Shown piece by piece: positions 38,343 through 52,085 of a DNA stretch of 64,000 nucleotides. The notes beneath the pieces were generated by a model, which was not told where the DNA came from, made no database searches, and worked only from the letters and a program-made list of their open reading frames with translations. A program made the position numbers and the translations under genes. This DNA is from JBFIHF01 sp964411125 (lineage in GTDB: Bacteria; Myxococcota_A; Bradymonadia; Bradymonadales; Bradymonadaceae). The stretch spans positions 1 to 64,000 of the forward strand of contig CAYPJU010000024.1 of NCBI GenBank assembly GCA_964411125.1. Direction: 5' to 3'. Every line of letters starts with the position of its first letter. The first letter of the stretch is position 1.

Positions 38343-40268
38343 TCACATCTGGTCGAGCACTTCGATCCCGAGGACGTCCAGGCCCGTCCGCAGCGTTTCG
38401 GCGACCGCCTGGGTGAGCAAGAGGAGCCCTTCTCTGCGCGGCGATTCGATCTCGACGATCTTGTGGTTCTCACGGTCGTTGTACATCGTCGCGAACGCCT
38501 TCGAGATCTTGAAGAGCTGCTCGGTCACCTTGCTCGGGTCGAGAAGTCGTCCCGCCAGCGCGACCATGCGTGGCCAGTCCTGCAGCTGCTTCACGACCGC
38601 CATTTCGAGGTCGGTGCCGAGCGCTTCGAGCGCGGCGTCTCGGTCCGCACCCGAGAGTTCGGGGAATCCGCCCGCCTCCCGCGCTATCGATTGGATCCGC
38701 GCGTACGAGTACATGAGGTACGGCCCGGTACGGCCCTGAAAGTCGATCGACTTCTTCGGATCGAACAACATCCTCGTCCGCGGGTTGAAATCGAGGATGT
38801 AGTACTTGAGCGCCGCCATCCCGATCGCGGTCGCGCGACGTTTCATCTCCGCCTCATCGAGCCCTTCGGCTTCGTAACGCGCACGCACCTCGACTTCGGC
38901 GAGGGCAACCATCTCACGCATCAGGTCGTCGGCGTCGACCACCGTCCCCTCGCGGCTCTTCATCTTCCCTTCGGGCAGGTCGATCATCCCGTACGAGAGG
39001 TGGAACAGACGCTCTTCCATCCCTTCTCGAAGGGCGTCGAGCACCTTGAACAGCACCTGAAAGTGGTAATCCTGCTCGTCGCCGACGACGTACACCATCT
39101 TGTCGACGCCGTACTCGTCGAAGCGCGCCATCGCGGTGCCGAGGTCCTGCGTCATGTAGACCGACGTGCCGTCGCTGCGCAGCAGCACCTTCTGACCGCT
39201 CATCCCCATCTCGTCGAGATCGGCGACGACCGCCCCGTCGTCGAGCTGGCGGAACACCCCGTCCTCGAGGCCGCGCCGAATCAGGTCCTTCCCCAGAAGG
39301 TACGTCTCCGACTCGCGGTAGACCCGGTCGAACGAGACGCCGAGCGCCTCGTAGGTTTCGTCGAACCCGCGGAACACCCAGGAGTTCATGGTGTTCCAGA
39401 GCTCCACCGTGTCCGCGTCGCCCGCCTCCCAGTCCCGCAGCATCTCCCGCGTTTCGCGGCCCAGCGCCGACTCCTGGTTGAAGTACGCGTCCTTGTACTC
39501 CGAGAAGAACCGCCCCTTCAGCTCGGCATCGGTCGCGTCCTTCTTGGCTTCGGCCGGCAGGTCCGCCAGCCATGCCTCGAACCGCTGCACCGCTTCGTCG
39601 CTCGACTTCCAGGCGCCGTACTCGGCCGTCAGCGCGCGGTCGAACTCCACGTAATACTTGCCGACCAGGTGATCCCCTTTCACGTTCGCCGACTCGGGCG
39701 TCTCTCCCTCGCCGAACTTCTGGTAGGCGAGCATCGACTTGCAGATGTGGATGCCACGGTCATTGATCAGGTTGACCTTCACGACGTCGTGCCCGGAGAA
39801 GTCGAGGATCGAGCTCACCGTCGCTCCTAGCAGGTTGTTTCGCACGTGCCCGAGGTGCTGCGGTTTGTTCGTGTTCGGCGCGCTGAACTCGATCATCCAG
39901 GTCTCGGCATCCTCGACCCAATCTCCCCCGAAGGCGCCCGCGTCGAGCGCCTCGGCGACGACGATTCGCGCCAGCTTCGCCTTGTCGAGGCGGAAGTTCA
40001 CGTAGGGCCCGGCGAGGAGGACCTCGGCGACGATCGAGTCGTCCCCGAGGTTCCCCCGGATCTTCTCCGCGACGTCGGCCGCGATCTGCGGAGGCCCCTT
40101 TCGCAGGTGCCGCGCCAGCGCGAAGCACGGGAACCCGACGTCCCCCATCTCGGGGTTGGGCGAATCCGCGAGGGTGATCTCGCGAGCGACCTCGGCCGGC
40201 ACGTCCAGCTCGGCGAGCGCGTCGTTTTTGAGGGCTTCCAGGGTGGTCGAGATGTCGGAGATCTGCAT
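38343..40268 (-). CDS. argS: Arginyl-tRNA synthetase
   Basis: A 641-residue class I synthetase. N-terminal Add-1 domain, HIGH motif as HLGH (in APNTNKPQHLGHVRNN), and a KMSKS-like loop as GKMKSREG. The C-terminal anticodon-binding helical bundle ends LGIEVLDQM. Start MQISDIS is preferred over an upstream start that adds 19 poorly conserved codons. Essential for charging tRNA-Arg. Stands alone here, with a zinc-ribbon gene divergent upstream. Confidence 0.95.
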   Translation of the reverse strand: MQISDISTTLEALKNDALAELDVPAEVAREITLADSPNPEMGDVGFPCFALARHLRKGPPQIAADVAEKIRGNLGDDSIVAEVLLAGPYVNFRLDKAKLARIVVAEALDAGAFGGDWVEDAETWMIEFSAPNTNKPQHLGHVRNNLLGATVSSILDFSGHDVVKVNLINDRGIHICKSMLAYQKFGEGETPESANVKGDHLVGKYYVEFDRALTAEYGAWKSSDEAVQRFEAWLADLPAEAKKDATDAELKGRFFSEYKDAYFNQESALGRETREMLRDWEAGDADTVELWNTMNSWVFRGFDETYEALGVSFDRVYRESETYLLGKDLIRRGLEDGVFRQLDDGAVVADLDEMGMSGQKVLLRSDGTSVYMTQDLGTAMARFDEYGVDKMVYVVGDEQDYHFQVLFKVLDALREGMEERLFHLSYGMIDLPEGKMKSREGTVVDADDLMREMVALAEVEVRARYEAEGLDEAEMKRRATAIGMAALKYYILDFNPRTRMLFDPKKSIDFQGRTGPYLMYSYARIQSIAREAGGFPELSGADRDAALEALGTDLEMAVVKQLQDWPRMVALAGRLLDPSKVTEQLFKISKAFATMYNDRENHKIVEIESPRREGLLLLTQAVAETLRTGLDVLGIEVLDQM

Positions 40269-40460
40269 TCCGTGGGGCTCCAGCGGGGGGAGCACCGAAA
40301 TACCATCGGCGAACCGAGGAGGCAATCGCTGGGGTGGAAGGCGCGCGGTTCGCGTCGAAATTGCTCCGACTCGTCAACTGTTACGGGTGAATCTATCGCC
40401 CCATCTGCTAGACTTTGGCCCGCCGTCAAAGTATTGACACCAGTCGTGGAGTGGCACCGA

Positions 40461-41627
40461 ATGAAGAAATGCCGGATCTGCCAGAAGTCGTACTCCGCGA
40501 CCGCGGCGCAATGTCCGCATTGCGTCTCGTCCCGAGAGACGCCGGTCGCGGGGAATCCGCTCCCCGAGGCAGCATGGCTTCGGGTGAAGAATCGACGAGT
40601 CGCACCGAGCGATCTCACACCGACGCTCGAAATGAACGGGGACGCGACCCCCACAATGGAATGGCCGGGTGACCAGACTGTGGAAATTCGGCAAGAGGAG
40701 CTGGTTGAAATGCGTGAAGAACTGTTGAGAGAAGCGAGAACCGAAGACACGTCACCCTGGTTTGGGAAAGACGACTTCGGCAACGAGCGACCGACGCCCC
40801 GGCGCCTGCCGAAAGTGTCGCGGACGCCCGAGGAGGAGCTCGAAGACGAGCTCGGCATGGCCGCACTGGATGCCTTCGACGAGTGGTCGGAGGGTCTGGA
40901 GCAATCGACCGGGGCGGATGTGTTCGCCGCCTCGTCCGACGCCTTCCTCATCGAGGAAGAAGACTTCGTCGTCGAGGCGATCGCGCTCGACAAGGCGTCG
41001 ATCTCCGACGAGCTCGTGATCGCCGACTTCATCGACATCGACGAGGAAGAGTCCACGAACCGCCCTTTTCGGAGCGACGTGAACCTCCGTTTCGACGACG
41101 AGTTTGCGCCGCCGGAGACGATCCACGCTCCTGTCCCCGAGGGACCGTCGATGCGGGCTCCGCAGCCCGAAGAGCGCAAGACCGCCGAAGAGTTGCGCCG
41201 TGACATCATGCGGCTGCGCAACACCGGGGTCACCACGGTAAAGGACGCCACCGCGCCGGAGGTCGATGAGTCACAGCCGAAGATCCTCATCGACCTTCCC
41301 GACGAGGAGCTCCCGTCGGTGATGGTGATGGACGGCACGCTCGAATACGAATCCGAACCCGCCCCCGTCCTCTTGACCAACGTCGTGAGCGAGCCGGAGA
41401 GCACGGACCTCGATTTCGTCGACGAGATCCTGGTCACGGAGACGACCGCGGAACAGGTCGAGCACTTTTCGATGCGTCGTCGGACCACACGAACCGCAGG
41501 GTTCGCCGTGGGTGCAGCGATGTTGACGACGGGGATGTTCGCGTTCGTGACCGGAACGGAGCCGCTGGTGACGATCGCTCTCGTCACGGGGGCCGTTCTC
41601 GTCGGCGTCGTCTCCATGTTCGCATGA
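40461..41627 (+). CDS. Zinc-ribbon protein with acidic region and two C-terminal membrane helices
   Basis: A 388-residue protein. N-terminal zinc ribbon CRIC...CPHC (residues 4-21) is followed by about 300 residues of acidic, low-complexity sequence, then two hydrophobic segments near the C-terminus (FAVGAAMLTTGMFAFV and VTIALVTGAVLVGVVSMF). It resembles in layout, though not closely in sequence, the zinc-ribbon protein at 11345-12118. Possibly a cytoplasmic scaffold anchored at the membrane. Function unknown. Confidence 0.75.
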   Translation: MKKCRICQKSYSATAAQCPHCVSSRETPVAGNPLPEAAWLRVKNRRVAPSDLTPTLEMNGDATPTMEWPGDQTVEIRQEELVEMREELLREARTEDTSPWFGKDDFGNERPTPRRLPKVSRTPEEELEDELGMAALDAFDEWSEGLEQSTGADVFAASSDAFLIEEEDFVVEAIALDKASISDELVIADFIDIDEEESTNRPFRSDVNLRFDDEFAPPETIHAPVPEGPSMRAPQPEERKTAEELRRDIMRLRNTGVTTVKDATAPEVDESQPKILIDLPDEELPSVMVMDGTLEYESEPAPVLLTNVVSEPESTDLDFVDEILVTETTAEQVEHFSMRRRTTRTAGFAVGAAMLTTGMFAFVTGTEPLVTIALVTGAVLVGVVSMFA

Positions 41628-41713
41628 CGAGCGCTCGCCGCGGGTGACCGCCGGCATTCTTCCGGCCGTCTCGGGGAGAGCCCCTTCAAGCGCCTCACTT
41701 CAGGCGACAAACC

Positions 41714-42499
41714 TCAGCTCTTCCGTTCCATCTCCTCGAGCATCGCGTCCACGGCGGCGAAGTGCTCGTCGGAGTTCTGCGCCATCGCCTGGAACGCAGC
41801 GGACATGTGGAGCGCTGCCTCCACGTCACCGGCCCAGGTCCGCACGAGCGCCGTCTTCGCCAGCCGCACCGCGGGCGCAGGCAGACTCGCCAGATGCTCG
41901 GCGACGCCGAGAGCGGTCGGCAGGACGTCGTCGGGGTCCACCACGTCGTGGACCAGCCCGATGAAATGCGCCTCGGCAGCGTCGAAAATGCGCGACGTCA
42001 GGACGAGCTCCATCGCGCGCGAGAACCCGATCGCCCGCGCGAGCAGGTACCCCGACCCATCCCCGGGGATGAGCCCGACACGCGTGAACGACGCGCCGAA
42101 CTTCGCGTTCGAGCTCGCGACCCGGATGTCGGCCATCGTGGCGAGGCCGAGCCCTGCTCCGATGGCGGCGCCGTTGATGGCGGCGACGACGGGCTTCTCG
42201 AAGCTCGCGAACCGACGGGTGATCGACTGAATCCCGAGGCGGTAGTTGTCGCGCAGCTCGTCGGGTGCCCCCGCGAACATCCCGGTCCGATCGCGCATCG
42301 CCTTGAGGTCGCCCCCGGCGCAGAACGACTTCCCGGCGCCTGTGAGGACGACCGCGCGGACGGAGTCGTCGCGCTCCGCGGCGGTCAGCGAGCCGACGAG
42401 GCCCCCGATCAGCTCGGCGGAGTAGGCGTTTCGCGCCTCGGGACGGTTGAGCGTGATCGTCGCGATCGCGCCGTCGGTTTCGTAGAGAACATCGGGCAT
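41714..42499 (-). CDS. Enoyl-CoA hydratase/isomerase (crotonase) family
   Basis: A 261-residue crotonase-fold protein. Oxyanion-hole segments SFCAGGDL and NGAAIGAGLGLA are intact. Of the two catalytic Glu of classic hydratases, the one in MELVL is kept while the other position reads TRVGL, a pattern common in PaaG-type isomerases. It may therefore be an isomerase or hydratase of fatty or aromatic acid breakdown. Convergent with the zinc-ribbon gene upstream. Confidence 0.88.
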   Translation of the reverse strand: MPDVLYETDGAIATITLNRPEARNAYSAELIGGLVGSLTAAERDDSVRAVVLTGAGKSFCAGGDLKAMRDRTGMFAGAPDELRDNYRLGIQSITRRFASFEKPVVAAINGAAIGAGLGLATMADIRVASSNAKFGASFTRVGLIPGDGSGYLLARAIGFSRAMELVLTSRIFDAAEAHFIGLVHDVVDPDDVLPTALGVAEHLASLPAPAVRLAKTALVRTWAGDVEAALHMSAAFQAMAQNSDEHFAAVDAMLEEMERKS

Positions 42500-42543
42500 T
42501 TCGATTCCATGGCCGCGAGGGGGGCCCGTTTGGGGGCCGAAAC

Positions 42544-42569
42544 AAAAAACCCCGCCACGGGGGCGGGGC
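42544..42569 (-). terminator. Rho-independent terminator of the OmpA gene
   Basis: On the minus strand, stem CCCCGCC-cccgt-GGCGGGG is followed by a run of six T. It lies 20 bases past the stop codon of the OmpA-family gene at 42590-44671. Confidence 0.88.
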
Positions 42570-42589
42570 TGGATGGTGAATTCGACCGA

Positions 42590-44671
<2,082 letters not shown>

Positions 44672-44902
44672 CTCATCCCCAATTCTTGGGCCTTCGCAAT
44701 TCGAACTGCCGACGTAACGTTCCGGCCATGAACGCGTGGGCATGATCTCCCCCCGTGGGGAAGCACGCAATAATTCGTCTATTTTCACCTGCGGCGGAAC
44801 GTTAATTCACATCCAGAGACGCCGCAACAAGGATCGCGAAGTCCGTGAATCACTTGTCGTTTCGACCGGCTGCGAGTATTCAGCGCGCCGCAGGAGGTGC
44901 CG

Positions 44903-45640
44903 ATGAGAGCGAAACCCGACGATTTCGTGCTGTTGATCCCGTCCCCGTGGTCCACCGTGGAGGAGCAATTGCTCACGGAAGCCGTGGAGGAATTCTGGCA
45001 ACAGCCTTGTAGCTACGAGCCTTTCGACGACGACGGGGCCCGGATACGGTTCGCCGACTCGCCCGACCTCTTCGTCTTTTCGGACGAAGCGATCCCGGAG
45101 CTCGAAGAGCTGGCATTCACTTCGATCGAGCCATTCGGTGCGTCCGAACTCGCGATGGTGCGGGACGCGTCGAGCGTGACGAGGGTCGTCGCGCCCGGGG
45201 GGCGTCCCGGAGGGATTGCGGCGCTGCAGCTCGCGAGCGCCCTGGTGTTCGCTGGAGCCGCCGGTATCTGCCTCCCCGCCGTACGTCGGCTTCACTCGGC
45301 ACGATCGGTCCGCCATCTCACGATGGAGATCAACCAGCAATCGCTCGCCAACCTCTTCGTCGGTGCGTTCGACAACGACGGCTGGATGCGGACCCGCGGG
45401 CTCACTCCGTTCCATCTCCCCGAGCTCGAGACGCCGATCGATTCCGGCACCAACGCTGCCTACTTCCGGCTGATGGACCTCGCCGCGGCGATGATCGCGA
45501 CCGAAACACCGCTCCCCGACGGGGCGACCGCTCAGATCGGCCCGCAATCGGTGACCATCGTTGCCGGGCCTAGCGGAAAGGTGGACGACGAGATTCCCGT
45601 CAACGGCATCCACGGCGTACTCCGCGCGGTCCCCGCGTGA
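44903..45640 (+). CDS. DUF4261-like protein
   Basis: A 245-residue soluble protein with AGGAGG seven bases before the ATG. The middle region ASALVFAGAAGICLPAVRRLHS and the RTRGLTPFHLPELETPI segment resemble DUF4261, a family of unknown function often found near polymorphic-toxin and stress genes. The match is from memory of the family pattern and should be taken as tentative. It is divergent from the OmpA gene, with a 231-base interval without recognisable sites. Confidence 0.55.
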   Translation: MRAKPDDFVLLIPSPWSTVEEQLLTEAVEEFWQQPCSYEPFDDDGARIRFADSPDLFVFSDEAIPELEELAFTSIEPFGASELAMVRDASSVTRVVAPGGRPGGIAALQLASALVFAGAAGICLPAVRRLHSARSVRHLTMEINQQSLANLFVGAFDNDGWMRTRGLTPFHLPELETPIDSGTNAAYFRLMDLAAAMIATETPLPDGATAQIGPQSVTIVAGPSGKVDDEIPVNGIHGVLRAVPA

Positions 45641-45726
45641 ACCCTTTGGCGCCCCTCGGACGCCTCGCCTGATATCGTCTGAAAGCGGAACCCAACCGCT
45701 GGACACGGCCGATCGCGCTCGCAACA

Positions 45727-47473
<1,747 letters not shown>

Positions 47474-47493
<20 letters not shown>

Positions 47494-48244
47494 GTTCGTC
47501 CAGGAACCGATCGACCTCCTCGAACAGCAGGGCCGCCTCGACGTCGGCGGTCGCGATGTGCCCCGACTCGGCGAGATGGACCAACCGCTTGTGCTGCGCG
47601 CCGATCTTCTCGAACGCGCGGTCGGCGCCCGTCGGCTCGAGCGCCTGATCTCGATCCCCCTGGATGACGAGGGTCGGGGCGACGAGCTCGGGTAAAACCG
47701 CGGACGCCGCCTTTTGGATCCGCAAGAGCTCACGTGCGGCGCGGAACGGCCGGCGCTCGTAATGCCAGAGCTGCTTCCAACCCTCCGTCGACGTGAGACC
47801 GGATCCCGACGGTGCCGGGATCGATCCGGGCAGCCAGCCGAGGGCTCCCACGAGCGAGAAGAGCGGGTTGGAGACCTCGAACGCCGGCGCCAGCAGCACG
47901 AGCGCGTCGGGAGGACGCGAGGCAGCATGCACGCAGCCGAGCAGAGCCCCCATCGACAGACCGCACACCACGACCTCGTCGCACGTTTCTTCGAGCCAGT
48001 CGCGGCCGGCCTCTACGGCCCCGAGCCAGTCCTGCCAACGGGTACTGACGAGCGTCGCCAGGTCGGACCCGTGCCCCGGGAGCTGAACCCCGAGTGCACG
48101 AAAACCGCGCGCAGCGAGGTGGCGCCCCAGCGGAAGAACCTCGGTCGGCGCGCCGGTGAAGCCATGAACGAGCAACGCGCCCCGACGTGCATCGGTGGGG
48201 CCGATGACGAAGGGGCGCGGATCATTCCACGGGTGCCGGGGCAC
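47474..48244 (-). CDS. Alpha/beta hydrolase (esterase/monoacylglycerol lipase type)
   Basis: A 256-residue serine hydrolase from a GTG start. Oxyanion region LLVHGFTGAPTEV, nucleophile elbow GLSMG, acid QGDRDQALEP and His in ESGHIA form a complete triad. Best match is to small carboxylesterases of the EST30 type. It starts three bases after the stop of the large TSP3 lipoprotein at 48248-50794, so the two are probably co-transcribed. No signal peptide. Confidence 0.85.
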
Positions 48245-48247
48245 CGG

Positions 48248-50794
48248 TCAGGAGTCGCACTGCACGGCGTCGGCGACGCGGACCTCGTTGTTGTCCTCGT
48301 CACACTCGTTCTTCGTGCTCATCCCCGTGCCGTCGAAGTCGTCGACGACCGCAACGATGTCCCACGGGCCGCCGACCGGCGTGCGCTCGGAGAGGGTGAC
48401 CCGTTCGGACTGTCCCGGCTCCAGCGGCGCCTGCGTGCGTGCGACACCGAGGTAGTTCTTGTTCGCTCCGTCGACGGCGTAGAAGCTGACCGGGAGGCCC
48501 GCCCCGACGCGCTCGGCGCCACCGTTGGTGACCCACACGGAGATGTCCACACCGCAACCGTCCGCCATGACGTTGATGTCTTCGCCGATGAGGTCGGGCG
48601 CCGCTTCGGGGTTCACGGTCGTCAGCGCATTGAGTCGGTACGTGTTGTGGTCGGTCCAGCTCGCCGCTTCCTGCTGCGGGATGGTGCCGTCCTCGTTCAC
48701 GTTGTTGATGTGGTAGGTGTGCTGGTTCCAGATGCGGCGCGTCGCGACCCAGTTGTCCTGAGCGTCGCCATAGACGCGGATTCCCTGGAAACCGGGCTGG
48801 CAGCTCATGAGGCGGTCGCCGCACTCGAAGTCGTTGGTGCCGACGATGATCTCGGAAGCGCCGTCGTTGTCGACGTCGACGATGAGCGGGTACTCAAGCG
48901 CCGTGAAGGACGTGTTCGGCTGCTCGAAGAGGATGTTGCCGGTCGAGCCGTCGAAGACTCGCAGGTAGAGCTCGTCGTTGTAGACGACCTCTGCCTTTCC
49001 GTCCCCTTCGAAGTCGAAGACCGACGAACCGGTGAGGTTCGACGAGACGTCCTGCGTCTGAACCGCCCACAGCCGCGCCTGATCGAAGGTCGGGTTCGGC
49101 GTGGTCAGGTCGACCTGAAGCGCGACGTACTGGCTCGCCGCCGCGACACCGATTTCGGGCGTGCCGTCACCGTCGAAGTCGGCGACCGTCGGCGCACCGA
49201 CGCGTCCGCCGTACCCGCCCGACATCGACTCGACGTCGACCGGGCCCCAGATGACGTCGAAATTCGTGGTGTTGTGAATCCGAACCGTGCCGTACGCGGA
49301 GACGACGATCTCGGGCGAGCCGTTGCCGTCGAAGTCGCCGATGGCGGGGAAGCCGTCCGGGTTGGTGTAGTCTTCCCAGAGGATCGTGCCGTCGTTGCGG
49401 TACACTGTGGTGCCGGTCACGATCTCGAGCGTCGTGGCGTCACCGTCGACGTCGGCGAGGACGCTGAGGGCGCCGGTCGCGAAGTTCGACGCAGGGTCAC
49501 CCATGAAGTGGTTCGTGCCGCGCCCCGCCGTTCCCGCGGTTCCGCTGTCGCGGCCGTCCCACACCATCGTTCCCGTGTGGTCGAAGACGATCGAGCCGAC
49601 GACGATCTCGACGTCCCCGTCGCTGTCGATGTCGGCCAGGCTCGGTCCGCCCCACCAGAAGTATCCCTGGCTCGGCTGCTGCAGCGTTCCGCGCACGTAG
49701 TTGGTCTTCCACGCGACCGTTCCGTCGTGCTCGATCATGATGAGCCCGCCGTTCCACAGCCCCGCGATGACTTCGTTGAGCCCATCGCCGTCGATGTCGC
49801 CGACCGCCAGCGAACCTGCGGGCTGGATCTCGTAGCCCTCGTCGGGGCCGACGCTCCACAGCAGCGTGCTGCCGTCGCCGGAGATCGCGCGCACGGCGCC
49901 GTAGTTCAGGAAGTCGTAGTTGTCGGGGACGACGTTGGTCTTGAACGTCGTGAAGATGACGTCGGGGGTGTCCATGACGTCGATGGCGCCGTCGGCGTTG
50001 TCGTCGGTCAGGTTGGCCACCGCGGGCGTCATCATCACCTCGCCGAGGTCCGGGTAGCGATCGTTCGCCGTGATCGAGAACTCCCACTCGAGCACCGGAG
50101 CGAAGACACCGACGGGCGCGCGGTACGTGCAGTTCGGGTCGGTGGGTCGACCGTCGCGGCGGGTCGTGTCGGGATCGCACGCGTCCCCCTGGTTGTCGCC
50201 GTCGGCGTCGGCCTGGTCGGCGTTCGGCGTATCCGGGCAGTTGTCACCGGCGTTGTCGATGCCGTCGCCATCGCGGTCCGAATCACATGGATCTCCGAGC
50301 CCATCACCGTCGGAGTCGGCCTGGTCGGGGTTTCGGACGTTCGGGCAATTGTCGACCATGTCGTCGATCCCATCGCCGTCCGAGTCCATCCCGCCGCTGG
50401 TGTTGTTGCTACCGTTGTTGGAGCCGTTGTTCGAACCGTTGTTCGACGCATTGTTGCTGTCGTTGTTCGAAGAGTTGTTCGTGTCGTTGTTGGTCCCGTT
50501 GTTCGTCCCGTTGTTGTTCGTGTTCGGGGCGTCGCAGGCATCGCCCGTACCGTCTCCATCGGAGTCGAGCTGGTCGGGGTTCGGCGTCACGATGCAGTTG
50601 TCGATCGAATCGGGGATGCCGTCTTCGTCGCTGTCGCGCGTGCAGACGTCGTCGATGCACGAAAGGCCGGATGCGCATTCGTCGTCGGCGACGCAGTCCG
50701 CGCCCTCGCCGAGCCCTGCCGCATCGTCCTCGCAACCTTTGCACGCCGTCCCGGCGAGCATGGCGACCATCAAAAAACCATAGAACTTCTTCAT
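48248..50794 (-). CDS. Large lipoprotein with TSP3 repeats, N-rich linker and FG-GAP/VCBS propeller
   Basis: An 848-residue lipoprotein: lipobox AGTAC, an EGF-like Cys module, TSP3 repeats split by a tract of Asn-Asn-Gly/Ser/Asp-Thr/Asn repeats (about 95-140), then a long region of FG-GAP/VCBS-type repeats (for example LAVGDIDGDGLNEVIAGL, PAIGDFDGNGSPEIVVS, PTVADFDGDGTPEIGV). This repeat type forms calcium-binding propellers. The C-terminal domain is beta-sandwich-like (CARDB-type) and ends ECDEDNNEVRVADAVQC. GGAGGAG precedes the ATG. Likely a surface adhesin or binding protein; no enzyme motif. Confidence 0.88.
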   Translation of the reverse strand: MKKFYGFLMVAMLAGTACKGCEDDAAGLGEGADCVADDECASGLSCIDDVCTRDSDEDGIPDSIDNCIVTPNPDQLDSDGDGTGDACDAPNTNNNGTNNGTNNDTNNSSNNDSNNASNNGSNNGSNNGSNNTSGGMDSDGDGIDDMVDNCPNVRNPDQADSDGDGLGDPCDSDRDGDGIDNAGDNCPDTPNADQADADGDNQGDACDPDTTRRDGRPTDPNCTYRAPVGVFAPVLEWEFSITANDRYPDLGEVMMTPAVANLTDDNADGAIDVMDTPDVIFTTFKTNVVPDNYDFLNYGAVRAISGDGSTLLWSVGPDEGYEIQPAGSLAVGDIDGDGLNEVIAGLWNGGLIMIEHDGTVAWKTNYVRGTLQQPSQGYFWWGGPSLADIDSDGDVEIVVGSIVFDHTGTMVWDGRDSGTAGTAGRGTNHFMGDPASNFATGALSVLADVDGDATTLEIVTGTTVYRNDGTILWEDYTNPDGFPAIGDFDGNGSPEIVVSAYGTVRIHNTTNFDVIWGPVDVESMSGGYGGRVGAPTVADFDGDGTPEIGVAAASQYVALQVDLTTPNPTFDQARLWAVQTQDVSSNLTGSSVFDFEGDGKAEVVYNDELYLRVFDGSTGNILFEQPNTSFTALEYPLIVDVDNDGASEIIVGTNDFECGDRLMSCQPGFQGIRVYGDAQDNWVATRRIWNQHTYHINNVNEDGTIPQQEAASWTDHNTYRLNALTTVNPEAAPDLIGEDINVMADGCGVDISVWVTNGGAERVGAGLPVSFYAVDGANKNYLGVARTQAPLEPGQSERVTLSERTPVGGPWDIVAVVDDFDGTGMSTKNECDEDNNEVRVADAVQCDS

Positions 50795-51017
50795 GGGTAC
50801 TCCTCCAAAAACAGCGAACCTGTCCGCAACGCCGCTTAACTAGCGGGTTCGTGGGTGCATTGCAACCGTTGGCACCCCGCGACCGGGGTCGTCTGGTCGG
50901 ACCGACGAGCGGAACTCCTCATCGGACACGCGCATCGGGGGCGCCCGGGACAGCCGCTCCCGGCCCGCGTTCGGAGCTTCTGATCGACAGTCTTGGGAGG
51001 AAGTCGAAGCCTCCGGT

Positions 51018-52010
51018 TCAGACGAGGTCGGTGGCGATGTCGGCGATCAGGTCTTCCTGACCTCCGATCAGCTTGCGGCGCCCCACCTCCACGAGGACGT
51101 CCCGAGGGTCGACGCCGAACTGGACCCCCGCTCGCTCGGCGTGCAGCAAAAACGAGGAGTAGACACCAGCATACCCGAGCATCAGGGAGTTTCCGTCCAC
51201 CTGAACCGGCCGTCGCATCAGCGGACGCACGAGCTGCTCGGCGCAGTCGATGAGGGGGTAGAGGTCGACCCCCGTCTCGATCCCCATCCGCTCGAGGACC
51301 GCCACCAGGACCTCGAGCGGGCAGTTCCCCGCCCCTGCCCCCATGCCGGCGAGCGAACCGTCGACCCGATCGACACCCTCCTCGATCGCGATGACGGAGT
51401 TAGCGACGCCGAGCCCCAGGTTGTGGTGATTGTGAAACCCAACCTGGCAGTCGAGGGCGTCCTTCATCGCGCGGATCCGCTCCCGGGTCTCGTCCATCAA
51501 CAGCGCGCCGGCCGAATCGGTTACGTAGACGCAGTGCGCCCCGTACGACTCCATCAGCTTCGCCTGTTCCACGAGCTCGGCGGTCGGGATCATGTGCGCC
51601 ATCATCAGAAACCCGACGACGTCGAGCTCGAGCTTTCGCGCGTACTCGATGTGTTGCCGCGAGATGTCCGCCTCGGTGCAGTGCGTCGCGATCCGGATCG
51701 TGTCGATGCCGCAGTCGGCGGCCATGTCGATCTCGTCGGTCGTCCCGATGCCAGGGAGCAGCAGCGCGGCGAGGTCCGAGTACTGCAGGACTTCCCGCAC
51801 CGCGGTCAGGTACTCGCGCTCGGTCGCGGCCGAAAAGCCGTAGCAGAACGAGTTGCCGTTGAGCCCGTCCCCGTGGCTCACTTCGACGATGTCGACCTTC
51901 GCCTCGTCGAGCTTCTTCGCGATCGAGACCATCTGCTCGACCGTGTACTGATGCGACAGGGCATGCATGCCGTCGCGGAGAGTGCAATCGTTGAAAATAG
52001 GTGTGCCCAT
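51018..52010 (-). CDS. dmpG: 4-hydroxy-2-oxovalerate aldolase
   Basis: A 330-residue HMGL-family TIM-barrel aldolase. NDCTLRDGMHA holds the catalytic Arg and a metal-binding Asp; GFHNHHNLGLGVANS gives the metal His residues; DSAGA lies at the strand-5 region. It splits 4-hydroxy-2-oxovalerate to pyruvate and acetaldehyde in meta-cleavage of aromatics. The usual partner acetaldehyde dehydrogenase is not adjacent, but a 4-oxalocrotonate decarboxylase lies 2.3 kb upstream in the same direction. Confidence 0.9.
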   Translation of the reverse strand: MGTPIFNDCTLRDGMHALSHQYTVEQMVSIAKKLDEAKVDIVEVSHGDGLNGNSFCYGFSAATEREYLTAVREVLQYSDLAALLLPGIGTTDEIDMAADCGIDTIRIATHCTEADISRQHIEYARKLELDVVGFLMMAHMIPTAELVEQAKLMESYGAHCVYVTDSAGALLMDETRERIRAMKDALDCQVGFHNHHNLGLGVANSVIAIEEGVDRVDGSLAGMGAGAGNCPLEVLVAVLERMGIETGVDLYPLIDCAEQLVRPLMRRPVQVDGNSLMLGYAGVYSSFLLHAERAGVQFGVDPRDVLVEVGRRKLIGGQEDLIADIATDLV

Positions 52011-52085
52011 CGGTCGCCTCGTGCATCGAATCGACGGGAGATTACACGGCCGGTCTCGGTTTACAAACGTCTCCGGAGCTCGCCG